In this document: in pieces, positions 48,585 through 57,305 of the stretch
Layout of the letters: every line of letters begins with the position of its first letter
Position numbering within the stretch: the stretch's first letter is position 1
Origin: Streptomyces sp. TLI_053
GTDB taxonomy: Bacteria; Actinomycetota; Actinomycetes; Streptomycetales; Streptomycetaceae
Reading direction: 5' to 3'
Length of the DNA: 64,000 nucleotides
Assembly (NCBI RefSeq): GCF_900105395.1
Contig: NZ_LT629775.1
Location: 7,095,501 to 7,159,500 of the forward strand
Translations under genes and position numbers: made by a program
Notes under the pieces: model-generated
What the model was told of the DNA's origin: nothing
Database searches by the model: none
The model's input: the letters and a program-made list of their open reading frames with translations, nothing else

Positions 48585-50900
48585 TCAGTACTCCTGCGCG
48601 GCGTTCTCGGCGAGGATCGCGCGCAGTCGCGTGGTGCGCGGCGCGGCCGGTCGCTCGGCGACGGCCTGGGGGAGCGCCGGTCCGGCGGCGTGGACCACCG
48701 AGAGGTGCCGCTCGCCCCGGCCGAACGCGGTGTACACCCACTGCCGGCTGAGCGCCGGAGCCGCGTCGTCCGGTACCACCACCACCGCGCCCGGCCAGTG
48801 CCGGCCGACCGCCTGGTGGACGGTCAGCGCCCAGCCGTGCCGCAGCTTTTGGGCCTCGGCGGGCGGGACGGTGCGGCGGGTGCCGTCCGGGTACTCCAGG
48901 TGCAGGCCGGCGGCGTCGCCGTCGACCACCCGGGCCGGCCGGGTGTGGCCGGGCGCGGGGGAGTCGGCGACCCGGTCGCCCGGGTCGAAGCCGGCGAACC
49001 GGCCCGGGCCCGGGTTGAGCCGGGCCTTGGCGGCCGCGTTCAGTGCGCGGGTGCCGGCCCCGCCGCCGTGGCCGGGGGTGAGCAGGACGACCTGCTCGGA
49101 GGGGATGCCGAGGGCGCGCGGGATGGAGTCGGTGAGCAGCTGGACGGCGCGGTGGACGGCCTCCCCGCTGTCCTTGGCGGTCAGGATGACCACCTCCTTG
49201 TCCGGTGCGTCGACCGGCTGGAGCTCGCCGATGCCGACGCCGGAGACCAGCTCGCCGATCGGGCCGAAGTCCGGGGTGCGGGAGGCGACGGCCGGGCAGA
49301 CCTTGGCGGTGAGCAGGTCGGCGAAGAACCGGCCCGGACCGGCGGACCACAGCTGGCCCGGGTCGCCACTGAGCACCAGCCGGGTGCCGTCGGCCAGCGA
49401 CTCCAGCAGGGTGGCGGCCAGCTCGACGTCCAGCAGCGGCGCGTCCAGCACGACCAGCAGGTCGAGCGCGAGCGTGCCGTCGGGGGAGCGGCCGGGGCCG
49501 GCGGCGCCGGCGAGCAGCTCGGCCAGGGTCGCGACGGGGGCGGGGGCCGGGACGTCGGCGAGCGGGGCGAGGGCGGCGAAGGCGGTCCGGCCGTGGTCGG
49601 TCCAGGTGGCGGCCCAGGCGCGCAGCCCGAGGCCGGTGGCCGTGGCCAGCAGGGCGGCCGGCTCGGCGCGGGCGGCCTCGCCGCCGGTGTGCAGGACGAG
49701 CGCGTTCGCGGCGGCGGCCCGGACCAGGGCGGCCGCGGAGGAGGACGGGGCGGCCTCGGCGGCGGCCTCCCAGGCGGCCGGACCGGGCGCGGCGGGTGCC
49801 TGAGGGGCGGCTTCGGTGCCGTCCTCCGCGTCCGAGCCGTCCGCGTCGTCGTCCGAGTCCTCGTCGGCAGTCTCGGGGACGCTGTCGGCCGCGGCTTCCT
49901 CGGCGGACTCCTCCTGGTCCTCGCCGGGCACGAAGGTGGACATCAGCCGGACCAGGCCGTCCGCCAGGCTCTCCTCCGCCAGCGCGAGGCGCTCCAGGGC
50001 GAGCAGGGTCCGGGTCGGCGGCTCGTCCTCGTCGTCGCCGCCCGCCGCGTGCGCCTCGGCGCCGGTGAGTTCCTCCTGGAAGGGCATCGCCCGGCCGTCG
50101 AGCACCGCGGCCTGGACGGCGGCGGCGGAGTCCGGCACCCCGAGGCGCTCCAGCCCGGCGGTCACCTCGCCGATCTCCAGGGCGGAGTGGCCGCGCAGCG
50201 CCGCCTGCTCCAGCAGCCAGCCGACCAGTGCCTGCGCGCGCCGCGGGTCGCCCGGGCCGGCCGCCGGGCCGAGCAGGCCGCGGGCGAAGCCGTCCGCGTG
50301 CTCCGGGCGGACGCCGGGCAGCGAGAGCACGGCCCACGGGTCCTCGCGGAGCTGCTCGGCCGCGCCGTCGCCGAACACCGACACGGCGGCGCCGGCCAGC
50401 CCGGCCGGGGCGCCGCCCGCGCCGAGCACCTCGGCGGTCGCGCGGAGCGCCTGCGCCCGCTGCTCGTCGGTCACCACCCGGTCGGTGCCGCCGCGGTCGG
50501 CGGGTGAAGCGGGAGCCGTCCCGTCGGCCGGCGCGGGGGCGCCCGGGGCGGCGGGGGACGCCGAGGGCGCGGCGGAACCCGGGCCGGAGCGGCCCACCGA
50601 GCGGACCCGCTCGGCGAGCGCCGCGACGACGGCCGCCCGGTCCGCGGCGCCGCCGGAGGGCCCGGCCGCGTCGGGTGCCCCCGCACGTGCCGCCTCCCCG
50701 TCCGCGTCCGAGCCCGAGCCCGAGTCACTGTCGGAGCCCGCGTCCGCGCCCGGGTCCGCCTCCGAGTCCGTGGCCACCGCGTCGGCGCCCGCCGCCGGCT
50801 CCGCCGCGTCCCGCTCCGCCGACGCCTGCGCGGGCACGGCGCCGCCCGTGTCCGGGCCCGTCGAGGACTCCTCCGGGGCACCGTTCTCCGCGTCAGTCAT
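48585..50900 (-). CDS. RecD-like helicase-fold protein with degenerate ATPase motifs
   Basis: 771 residues from ATG 50900 (GGAG upstream). The first 150 residues or so are acidic low complexity (Glu/Asp/Ser/Gly-rich). A RecD2-like helix-hairpin-helix region follows (about 200-300), then a UvrD/RecD motor core. Where the P-loop GGPGTGKTT is expected there is ALVLHTGGEAARAEPA, with no GKT; where Walker B DE is expected there is LVVLDAPLLDVE. Motif III (RLVLSGDPGQLW) and the C-terminal UvrD_C_2 motif (WALTVHQAVGRHW) are kept. It is therefore probably not an active helicase but a DNA-binding or scaffold relative. Confidence 0.75.
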   Translation of the reverse strand: MTDAENGAPEESSTGPDTGGAVPAQASAERDAAEPAAGADAVATDSEADPGADAGSDSDSGSGSDADGEAARAGAPDAAGPSGGAADRAAVVAALAERVRSVGRSGPGSAAPSASPAAPGAPAPADGTAPASPADRGGTDRVVTDEQRAQALRATAEVLGAGGAPAGLAGAAVSVFGDGAAEQLREDPWAVLSLPGVRPEHADGFARGLLGPAAGPGDPRRAQALVGWLLEQAALRGHSALEIGEVTAGLERLGVPDSAAAVQAAVLDGRAMPFQEELTGAEAHAAGGDDEDEPPTRTLLALERLALAEESLADGLVRLMSTFVPGEDQEESAEEAAADSVPETADEDSDDDADGSDAEDGTEAAPQAPAAPGPAAWEAAAEAAPSSSAAALVRAAAANALVLHTGGEAARAEPAALLATATGLGLRAWAATWTDHGRTAFAALAPLADVPAPAPVATLAELLAGAAGPGRSPDGTLALDLLVVLDAPLLDVELAATLLESLADGTRLVLSGDPGQLWSAGPGRFFADLLTAKVCPAVASRTPDFGPIGELVSGVGIGELQPVDAPDKEVVILTAKDSGEAVHRAVQLLTDSIPRALGIPSEQVVLLTPGHGGGAGTRALNAAAKARLNPGPGRFAGFDPGDRVADSPAPGHTRPARVVDGDAAGLHLEYPDGTRRTVPPAEAQKLRHGWALTVHQAVGRHWPGAVVVVPDDAAPALSRQWVYTAFGRGERHLSVVHAAGPALPQAVAERPAAPRTTRLRAILAENAAQEY

Positions 50901-51052
50901 CGTCCGCTCCACAAAAGCTCAACTCCACTGCTGGGCACCGGCCACCCCGGGCTGCGGGCGGTCGGCTGTTCGGGCCGGTCCGGGGCCGCGCGGGGCGGTC
51001 GGGTCGGCGGTCGGTCGGTTCGGGCAGGCTCGGGTGCGGGGTGGGGCGACCG

Positions 51053-52030
51053 CTACAGCTCGCTCCACCCCTGGTCGGGGTAGCGGTGGACCGGCGCCGA
51101 GATGTCGTCGAGCGCACCGCGGATCTCCTCCGGAAGCGTAAGCGCCTCCACCGACAGCGCCGCCTGCAGCTGCCCCACGGTGCGGGCCCCGACCAGCGCG
51201 CTCGCCACCCCGGGGCGGTCCCGGACCCAGGCGAGCGCGACCGCCAGCGGGCTGCTGGCGAGGCCGTCGGCGGCGGTCGCGACGGCGTCCACGATCCGGC
51301 GCGGACGCTCCCCGAGGTAGGGCTGGACGAACCCCGACAGGTACGGCGAGGCGCCGCGCGAGTCCTGCGGGAGGCCGTGCCGGTACTTGCCGGTCAGCAC
51401 ACCGCGCCCGAGCGGGGAGGCGGCGAGCAGCCCGACCCCGGTGTCCCGGGCGGCGGGCAGGGCCTCCCGCTCGATGCCGCGCTGGAGCAGCGAGTACTCC
51501 AGCTGCGCCCCGGCCAGCGGGACCCGCCCGTGGTGGGCGTTCTGCCAGGTGGCGGCCTTGGCCAGCTGCCAGCCGCTGAAGTCGCAGACCCCGACGTAAC
51601 GCGCCCGGCCGGAGGAGACGGCGATGTCGAGCGCGCTGAGGGTCTCCTCGACGGGGGTGGCCGGGTCGAAGGCGTGCACCTGCCACAGGTCGACGTAGTC
51701 GGTGCCGAGCCGGCGCAGCGAGGCGTCGAGCGCGGCGAGCAGGTGCCCGCGCGAGCCGTCGAAGCGGCGGGCGGCCGGGACGCTTCCGGCCTTGGTGGCG
51801 ATGACCAGCTCGGAGCGGGGGACGAGACTGTCGGTGAGCCGGGAGAGCAGGTACTCGGCGTCGCCGTCGGCGTAGACGTCGGCGGTGTCGACGAGGTTTC
51901 CGCCCGCGTCGACGAACTCCTTGAGCTGTTCCGCGGCCTCCTGCTCGTCGGTGGCGCGGCCCCAGGTCATGGTGCCGAGGCCGAGCCGGGAGACCTGCAG
52001 CCCGGTGCGGCCGAGGTGACGCTTTTCCAT
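51053..52030 (-). CDS. Aldo/keto reductase
   Basis: 325 residues from ATG 52030. TIM-barrel AKR signatures: MEKRHLGRTGLQVSRLGLGT, AGGNLVDTADVYADGDAEYL (Asp and Tyr of the tetrad), VIATKAGSV (catalytic Lys), YVDLWQVHAFDPATPVEETL (His), VGVCDFSGWQLAKA and VASALVGARTVGQLQAAL (NADPH site). General NADPH-dependent reductase of aldehydes or ketones; substrate unknown. Confidence 0.92.
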   Translation of the reverse strand: MEKRHLGRTGLQVSRLGLGTMTWGRATDEQEAAEQLKEFVDAGGNLVDTADVYADGDAEYLLSRLTDSLVPRSELVIATKAGSVPAARRFDGSRGHLLAALDASLRRLGTDYVDLWQVHAFDPATPVEETLSALDIAVSSGRARYVGVCDFSGWQLAKAATWQNAHHGRVPLAGAQLEYSLLQRGIEREALPAARDTGVGLLAASPLGRGVLTGKYRHGLPQDSRGASPYLSGFVQPYLGERPRRIVDAVATAADGLASSPLAVALAWVRDRPGVASALVGARTVGQLQAALSVEALTLPEEIRGALDDISAPVHRYPDQGWSEL

Positions 52031-52353
52031 CGGACGTGCCCTCTTACTGGCCGTAGGTGCGGTGGCGGCGCGGCGCCACCGGCCGGCAGCGCGGCCGGGA
52101 CGACGGGGACGAACACGCAGGTGGGGCGAGGCGCCCCCACGTCGGCTGAGCGTAGCGGCCGGTGCCCGGGCAGGTGCGCAGACCCGCAGGACCGCCCCCG
52201 CCCCCGCGGCGGGACGGAGCCGCCCCCGCGGCCGGTCGCGCCCGGCCCCCGCCACGCGGCCGGAATGTGACCCGGACCACTCCTACCGGCCAGTAGCATG
52301 TCCGCCGGACGCGCCGCTACCCTCACGACACAACCGACTGGAAGGCAGTGCCC
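52031..52353. other. Divergent intergenic region of the AKR and LLM genes
   Basis: 323 bases, no gene. GGTGGCG-N6-CGCCACC (52061-52080) may be an operator or hairpin. TAGCAT (52294-52299) is a possible -10 for the LLM gene; the -35 is poor. Confidence 0.35.
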
Positions 52354-53412
52354 ATGCGACTCGGCATCAACCTCGGCTACTGGGGACTCGGCATGGACGC
52401 CGACAACATCGCCGTCGCCCAGGAGGCCGACCGGCTCGGCTACTCGGTCTGCTGGGCGGCCGAGGCCTACGGTTCGGACGCGGCCACCGTGCTGTCCTTC
52501 GTCGCCGCCCGGACCGAGCGGATCGACGTGGGCTCGGCGATCTTCCAGATCCCGGCCCGCACCCCGGCGATGACCGCGATGACCGCCGCGACCCTGGACA
52601 CCCTCTCGGGCGGCCGTTTCCGGCTCGGCCTCGGCGTCTCCGGCCCCCAGGTCTCCGAGGGCTGGTACGGCGTGAAGTTCGACAAGCCGCTGGCCCGCAC
52701 CCGCGAGTACGTGGAGATCATCCGCAAGGCGATGTCCCGCGAGCGGCTGGTCCACGAGGGCGAGCACTGGACGCTGCCGCTGCCCGGCGGCCCCGGCAAG
52801 CCGATCAAGCTCACCGTGCACCCGGTGCGCGAGCACATCCCGCTGTACATCGCCGCGATCGGCCCGAAGAACCTGGAGCAGACCGGCGAGATCGCCGACG
52901 GCTGGCTCGGCATCTTCTTCGACCCGCAGCACGCCGCGCTCTCCCTCGACCCGCTGAAGGCCGGCCGGGTCCGGGCCGGTGCCGAGACCGGCCGGGAGTT
53001 CGAGGGATTCGACGTCTGCCCGACCGTCGCCATCGCGGTCGGCGAGGACATCAAGGCGGGCGTCGACTCGCAGCGCTCGTACACCGCGCTCTACATCGGC
53101 GGCATGGGCAGCAAGGAGAAGAACTTCTACAACCAGCTCGCCCGGCGGATGGGCTACGAGCAGGCCGCCGACGAGGTCCAGGAGCGCTACCTGGCCAGGG
53201 ACTACGCGGGCGCGGCCGCCGCCGTCCCGCACGAGCTCATCGACGCCACCTCGCTGATCGGCGACACCGCCCGGATCGCCGACCGGATGCAGGCGTACGC
53301 CGACGCGGGCGTCACCACGCTCACCCTGGCCCCGGCCGGCTTCACCCTGGACGAGCGGATCACCGCGCTGCGCACCGGCGTCGCGGCGCTGGAGCGGGCC
53401 GGCCTGGCCTGA
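52354..53412 (+). CDS. F420-dependent LLM-class oxidoreductase
   Basis: 352 residues from ATG 52354 (GGAAGG upstream). MRLGINLGYWGLGMDADNIA, YSVCWAAEAYGSDAATVLSF, VGSAIFQIPARTPAMTAMTA and FRLGLGVSGPQVSEGWYGVK match the F420-binding LLM family common in Actinobacteria (SCO1659-like). It should use reduced F420 to reduce or oxidise a small substrate. Such genes are frequent next to CorA in streptomycetes. A terminator follows at 53424. Confidence 0.92.
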   Translation: MRLGINLGYWGLGMDADNIAVAQEADRLGYSVCWAAEAYGSDAATVLSFVAARTERIDVGSAIFQIPARTPAMTAMTAATLDTLSGGRFRLGLGVSGPQVSEGWYGVKFDKPLARTREYVEIIRKAMSRERLVHEGEHWTLPLPGGPGKPIKLTVHPVREHIPLYIAAIGPKNLEQTGEIADGWLGIFFDPQHAALSLDPLKAGRVRAGAETGREFEGFDVCPTVAIAVGEDIKAGVDSQRSYTALYIGGMGSKEKNFYNQLARRMGYEQAADEVQERYLARDYAGAAAAVPHELIDATSLIGDTARIADRMQAYADAGVTTLTLAPAGFTLDERITALRTGVAALERAGLA

Positions 53413-53423
53413 TCACCGGGCCC

Positions 53424-53455
53424 GGTGGCACCGTCCCGAGGGCGGCGGTGCCACC
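53424..53455. terminator. Hairpin between LLM and corA genes
   Basis: GGTGGCACCG with its complement, 10-bp stem extended by CCC/GGG with one bulge, 12-base loop; lies between convergent stops. Confidence 0.7.
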
Positions 53456-53475
53456 CGGGCGCGCCGGGGCCGGGC

Positions 53476-54468
53476 CTACAGCCAGCCGGAGCGCTTGAAC
53501 ACCCGGTGCAGCAGCACGCAGACCACCACCATCAGCGACACCGCCGCCGGGTAGCCCCAGGCCTGGTGCAGTTCCGGCATGTGCTCGAAGTTCATCCCGT
53601 ACACGCCCGCGATCATCGTCGGCACGGCGGCCAGCGCCGCCCAGGCCGAGATCTTCCGCATGTCGTTGTTCTGCTGCACGCTGACCTGCGCCAGGTTGGC
53701 GGCGAGGATGTCCGAGAGCAGCCGGTCCATCCCCTCCACCTGGTCGTTGGCCCGGGCCAGGTGGTCCGAGACGTCCCGCAGATAGGGCCGCGCCTCGGCA
53801 CGGACGAACGGCACCCCGCCGCGGTCCAGCCGTATCATCGGCTCGACCAGCGGGCCGGTGGCCCGGCGGACGGTGACCAGCTGCCGCTTGTAGCCGTAGA
53901 TCCGGCTCGCGACGTCCCGGCCCACCCGGCCGGGGGCGAAGACATCGGCCTCCAGTTCGTCGAGGTCCGCCTGCAGCCCGACCACCACGTCCACGTAGCC
54001 GTCCACCACCGCGTCGCAGACGGAGTGCAGCACGGCACTCGGGCCGTACTTGAGCACCTCCGGCTGCTCCTCCAGCTCGGCCCGCAGATCGCCGAGTGGG
54101 CTGTCGGCGCCGTGCCGGACGGTCATCACGAAGTCCTCGCCGACGAAGAGCATCACCTCGCCGCTGGTCACCGCGTGGCCGCCGGGGTGGTAACCGAGGG
54201 TCTTGAGCGCGACGAACAGCGAGTCCTGGTAGGCCTCCACCTTGGGCCGCTGGTGGGCGCCGACCGCGTCCTCGACGGCCAGCGGGTGCAGGCCGAACTC
54301 CTCCGAGACCTGGTCGAGTTCCTCGGCGGTCGGCTCGAACAGGCCTATCCAGACGAAGCCGCCGCGCCCCGCCTTCCGGGCGGCGGCGAGGGAGCCGGCC
54401 GGACCGGAGGGCGTCGCGACCGGGCGGCCGTCCCGGTAGATGGCGCAGTGGACGATCATGCGCGCCAT
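53476..54468 (-). CDS. corA: CorA-type magnesium/cobalt transporter
   Basis: 330 residues from ATG 54468 (AGGGGCGAG upstream); ATG 54459 is an internal alternative. CorA signatures: N-terminal cytoplasmic alpha/beta domain (WIGLFEPTAEELDQVSEEFG, HPLAVEDAVGAHQRPKVEAY), long stalk helix, and the pore helix ending in YGMNFEHMPEL, containing the diagnostic GMN motif, then a second membrane helix and a basic end (RVFKRSGWL). Forms pentameric Mg2+/Co2+ channels. Confidence 0.95.
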   Translation of the reverse strand: MARMIVHCAIYRDGRPVATPSGPAGSLAAARKAGRGGFVWIGLFEPTAEELDQVSEEFGLHPLAVEDAVGAHQRPKVEAYQDSLFVALKTLGYHPGGHAVTSGEVMLFVGEDFVMTVRHGADSPLGDLRAELEEQPEVLKYGPSAVLHSVCDAVVDGYVDVVVGLQADLDELEADVFAPGRVGRDVASRIYGYKRQLVTVRRATGPLVEPMIRLDRGGVPFVRAEARPYLRDVSDHLARANDQVEGMDRLLSDILAANLAQVSVQQNNDMRKISAWAALAAVPTMIAGVYGMNFEHMPELHQAWGYPAAVSLMVVVCVLLHRVFKRSGWL

Positions 54469-54732
54469 TCTCGCCCCTGGCGCCCTTCCGAAACATCCGC
54501 CGCGACGACGGTTCGCCCCGGCACCGTTCTCCCGTGCTCCCCGCGTTCCCCGCGTCCTGTGCGCCCCACCCGTACTGCCCCGGCGTCCCGCCCCGGCCGC
54601 CCGTCCGGCCCGCCCCCGCCCCGGTGCCCGCCGCGACGTCCCGCCCCCGCCCCGCCGTGACGGCCCGCTCCGCCCCCGCCACGGCGCCCCGACCAAGATC
54701 CGGAAGCCCTCCCGCCCCGGTCCGGGAGGCCG

Positions 54733-54738
54733 TAGGGT
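54733..54738 (+). promoter_or_regulatory. -10 element of a leaderless histidine phosphatase transcript
   Basis: TAGGGT ends six bases before ATG 54745. The same GTAGGGTG context recurs at 55566-55573 before the DUF3090 gene. The 276-base gap upstream holds nothing else of note. Confidence 0.4.
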
Positions 54739-54744
54739 GGGCCC

Positions 54745-55491
54745 ATGCCCACCCTGCTGCTCGTCCGCCACGGCCGCTCCACCGCGAACACCGCCGGAAT
54801 CCTGGCCGGTTGGACGCCGGGCGTGGAGCTCGACGACACCGGGCGCGCCCAGGCCGCCGCCCTCGCCGACCGGCTCGCCCCGGTCCCGCTGGTCCAGGCG
54901 GTCAGCAGCCCGCTGGAGCGCTGCCGGCAGACCCTGGAGCCGCTGCTCGCCGCCCGCCCCGGGCTGGCCGGTCCCGAGCACGGCGGCACCGCGCCGGGCG
55001 AGCCCGCGCTGGACGAGCGCCTCGGCGAGTGCCACTACGGGGAGTGGACCGGCCGCCCGCTGGCCGAACTCGCCAAGGAACCGCTCTGGCGCACCGTCCA
55101 GGACCACGCGGCCGCCGCGGCCTTCCCGGGCGGCGAGTCGCTGCGCGAGCTGAGCCACCGAACCGTCGACGCGGTCCGCGAGTGGAACGAGAAGATCGCC
55201 GCCGAGCACGGCGAGGACGCGGTCTGGATCGCCTGCTCGCACGGAGACGTGATCAAGGCCGTGGTGGCCGACGCGCTGGGCCTGCACCTCGACCACTTCC
55301 AGCGGATCAACGTCGATCCCTGCTCGGTCACCGCGATCCGCTACACCGCGCGCCGCCCGTTCGTGCTGCGGATGGGCGACACCGGCGACCTCGCCTCCCT
55401 CGCGCCCCGGCCCGCCGCCCACCCCGGGCAGGCCGGCCAGGCCGGTCCGAGCGGGGACGCCGTGGTCGGCGGGTCCACCGGCGCGGCCTGA
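54745..55491 (+). CDS. Histidine phosphatase (phosphoglycerate mutase) family protein
   Basis: 248 residues. N-terminal catalytic LLLVRHGRSTANTAGILAGW (RHG with the phosphohistidine), second conserved arginine in SSPLERCRQTLEPL, LGECHYGEWTGRPLAELA, and the second catalytic His in WIACSHGDVIKAVVADALGL. This is the MSMEG_4193-like subfamily, regularly next to the DUF3090 and SCO1664-type genes as here. Probably hydrolyses a small phosphate ester. Ends in a Gly/Ala/Ser tail. Confidence 0.92.
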   Translation: MPTLLLVRHGRSTANTAGILAGWTPGVELDDTGRAQAAALADRLAPVPLVQAVSSPLERCRQTLEPLLAARPGLAGPEHGGTAPGEPALDERLGECHYGEWTGRPLAELAKEPLWRTVQDHAAAAAFPGGESLRELSHRTVDAVREWNEKIAAEHGEDAVWIACSHGDVIKAVVADALGLHLDHFQRINVDPCSVTAIRYTARRPFVLRMGDTGDLASLAPRPAAHPGQAGQAGPSGDAVVGGSTGAA

Positions 55492-55683
55492 TCGGGCCGG
55501 ACCCGCGCAACGGCCCCCGGCGGCCGGCCCCGGGGCTCGGCTCCCCGGCCCGGCCCGGGAGGTCGTAGGGTGACCAGTGGGCCCCGGTGCACCCCGCCGC
55601 GCACCCCGGGACCACCGAGCCCGACCCCGAACCCCGTGACGTCCCCGACGTCCACGACGATCGATACGATCCGGAGCGAGAGC

Positions 55684-56253
55684 GTGCCCCGTCAGGTCTA
55701 CTTCTACGACCAGCCCGAACGGTTCGTGGCCGGCACCGTCGGCCAGCCCGGCGCCCGGGCGTTCTACCTCCAGGCCAGCGCCCGGGGGCGGATCACCAGC
55801 GTGCTGCTGGAGAAGACCCAGGTCGCCGCGCTCGCCGAGCGGATCGAGGAGGTCCTCGACGAGGCCCTGCGCCGCAGCGGCGGCGACGCCGCGATCCCGG
55901 CCGGTGCCCCGCAGGAGCTGCTGGACACCGCACCGCTGGACCTGCCGCTGGAGCAGGAGTTCCGGGTCGGCACGATGGCGCTGGCGTGGGACACCGTGGA
56001 CAGCTGCCTGGTCGTCGAGGCACAGGCGCTGATCGAGGAGGAGGAGGGCGAGGAGGAGGGCGCCGCCGTCTTCGAGGACGACGAGAACGGCCCCGACATG
56101 CTCCGGGTGCGGCTGTCCGGCGCGATGGCCCGGGTGTTCGCCAGGCGCGCGCTGGACCTCGTCGCGGCCGGCCGCAAGCCCTGCCCGTTCTGCAACCTGC
56201 CGCTCGACCCGGAGGGCCACCTGTGCCCGCGCGCGAACGGGTACCGGCGCTGA
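55684..56253 (+). CDS. DUF3090 family protein
   Basis: 189 residues from GTG 55684 (CGGAG upstream); the longer frame from 55570 adds only Pro/Thr-rich sequence. Core: VYFYDQPERFVAGTVGQPGA, RAFYLQASARGRITSVLLEK, a central acidic run (EEEEGEEEGAAVFEDDEN), RVRLSGAMARVFARRALDLV and the C-terminal zinc-ribbon-like CPFCNLPLDPEGHLCPR. The family always sits beside a SCO1664-type kinase-like gene, and its role is unknown. The 3' end overlaps the next gene by 31 bases. Confidence 0.92.
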   Translation: MPRQVYFYDQPERFVAGTVGQPGARAFYLQASARGRITSVLLEKTQVAALAERIEEVLDEALRRSGGDAAIPAGAPQELLDTAPLDLPLEQEFRVGTMALAWDTVDSCLVVEAQALIEEEEGEEEGAAVFEDDENGPDMLRVRLSGAMARVFARRALDLVAAGRKPCPFCNLPLDPEGHLCPRANGYRR

Positions 56254-57125
56254 ACACCTCGTCCGCCCCGGCCGGCGGGATCGAGCCGCCGCGCGCCGAC
56301 CCCGCCGGGGCCGCCGCCCTCGCCGCCGACCCGCCGACCGCGCTGCGGCTGCTGCGGGAGGGCGCGCTGACCGTGCACGGCCGGCTCACCGACGCCTCCA
56401 ACGCGGCCCTCTACTGCACCGTCGGCATCGACGGCACCGAAGGCCTCGCCGCCCAGGCCGTCTACAAGCCGGTGGCCGGCGAGCGCCCGCTCTGGGACTT
56501 CCCGGACGGCACCCTGGCCGGCCGCGAGGTCGCCGCCTACGAGCTGTCCGCCGCCACCGGCTGGGGGCTGGTCCCGCCCACCGTGCTGCGGGACGGCCCG
56601 CACGGCCCCGGCATGGTGCAGCTGTGGGTCGAGCCCGACCCGGACGCGGACCCGCTGCTCGCGCTCCAGGACCCGGACGGCCCCGAGGACGGCTGGCTGC
56701 CGATCGTCCGGGCCGAGGTCGGCGACGGGCGCACCGCGCTGCTGGTCCACCCCGACGACGAGCGGCTGCGCCGGCTCGCCGTACTGGACGCCGTCCTCAA
56801 CAACGCCGACCGCAAGGGCGGCCACCTGATCCCGGCCGCGGACGGCCGGATCTACGGCATCGACCACGGCGTCACCTTCCACAGCGAGGGCAAGCTGCGC
56901 ACCCTGCTCTGGGGCTGGGCCGGGAGCCCGCTGCCCGAGGAGGCGGCGGCGGTGCTGGCCGGCCTGGCCGGGCAGCTGGACGGCGCGCTGGGGGAGCGGC
57001 TGGCCCCGCACCTGACGGCGGCCGAACTGGACGCCACCCGGGCCCGGGTGGCGGCGCTGCTCGCCGCCGGTACCCATCCGCTGCCCTCCGAGGACTGGCC
57101 GTCCATCCCCTGGCCGCCGATCTGA
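56223..57125 (+). CDS. SCO1664 family protein (PI3/4-kinase-like fold)
   Basis: 300 residues if translation starts at GTG 56223 inside the DUF3090 gene; a CTG at 56250 is also possible. Motifs: LTDASNAALYCTVG, AVYKPVAGERPLWDFPDGTL (likely ATP-binding Lys), GREVAAYELSAATGWGLVPP, DAVLNNADRKGGHLIP (catalytic-loop-like D-x3-N) and IYGIDHGVTFH (DHG). This is the conserved actinobacterial family related to phosphatidylinositol kinases, coupled with DUF3090; the substrate is unknown. Confidence 0.85.
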   Translation: MPARERVPALNTSSAPAGGIEPPRADPAGAAALAADPPTALRLLREGALTVHGRLTDASNAALYCTVGIDGTEGLAAQAVYKPVAGERPLWDFPDGTLAGREVAAYELSAATGWGLVPPTVLRDGPHGPGMVQLWVEPDPDADPLLALQDPDGPEDGWLPIVRAEVGDGRTALLVHPDDERLRRLAVLDAVLNNADRKGGHLIPAADGRIYGIDHGVTFHSEGKLRTLLWGWAGSPLPEEAAAVLAGLAGQLDGALGERLAPHLTAAELDATRARVAALLAAGTHPLPSEDWPSIPWPPI

Positions 57126-57203
57126 CGGTCCGGCGGGGCTTCCCGCGATCCGCCGGTCCGGTGCGGCTTCCCGCGATCGGACGGTCCCGCGGGGCCTCCC
57201 GCC
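57125..57203. repeat. Three imperfect 28-bp tandem repeats
   Basis: Copies start at 57125, 57153 and 57181, each beginning (A/C)CGGTCC and carrying GGC(T/C)TCCCGC. They lie between the SCO1664-type stop and the AraC gene, and may be operators or remnants of slippage. Confidence 0.6.
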
Positions 57204-57305
57204 TTCGAAGCCGGGGCCGTCCGGCCCGCCGGACCACCCGTCCGGAAGTCCTTCCACCGGACAGTGGTCTGGACCGGTGCCAGGTCCCGGCCGCACACTG
57301 CGACG

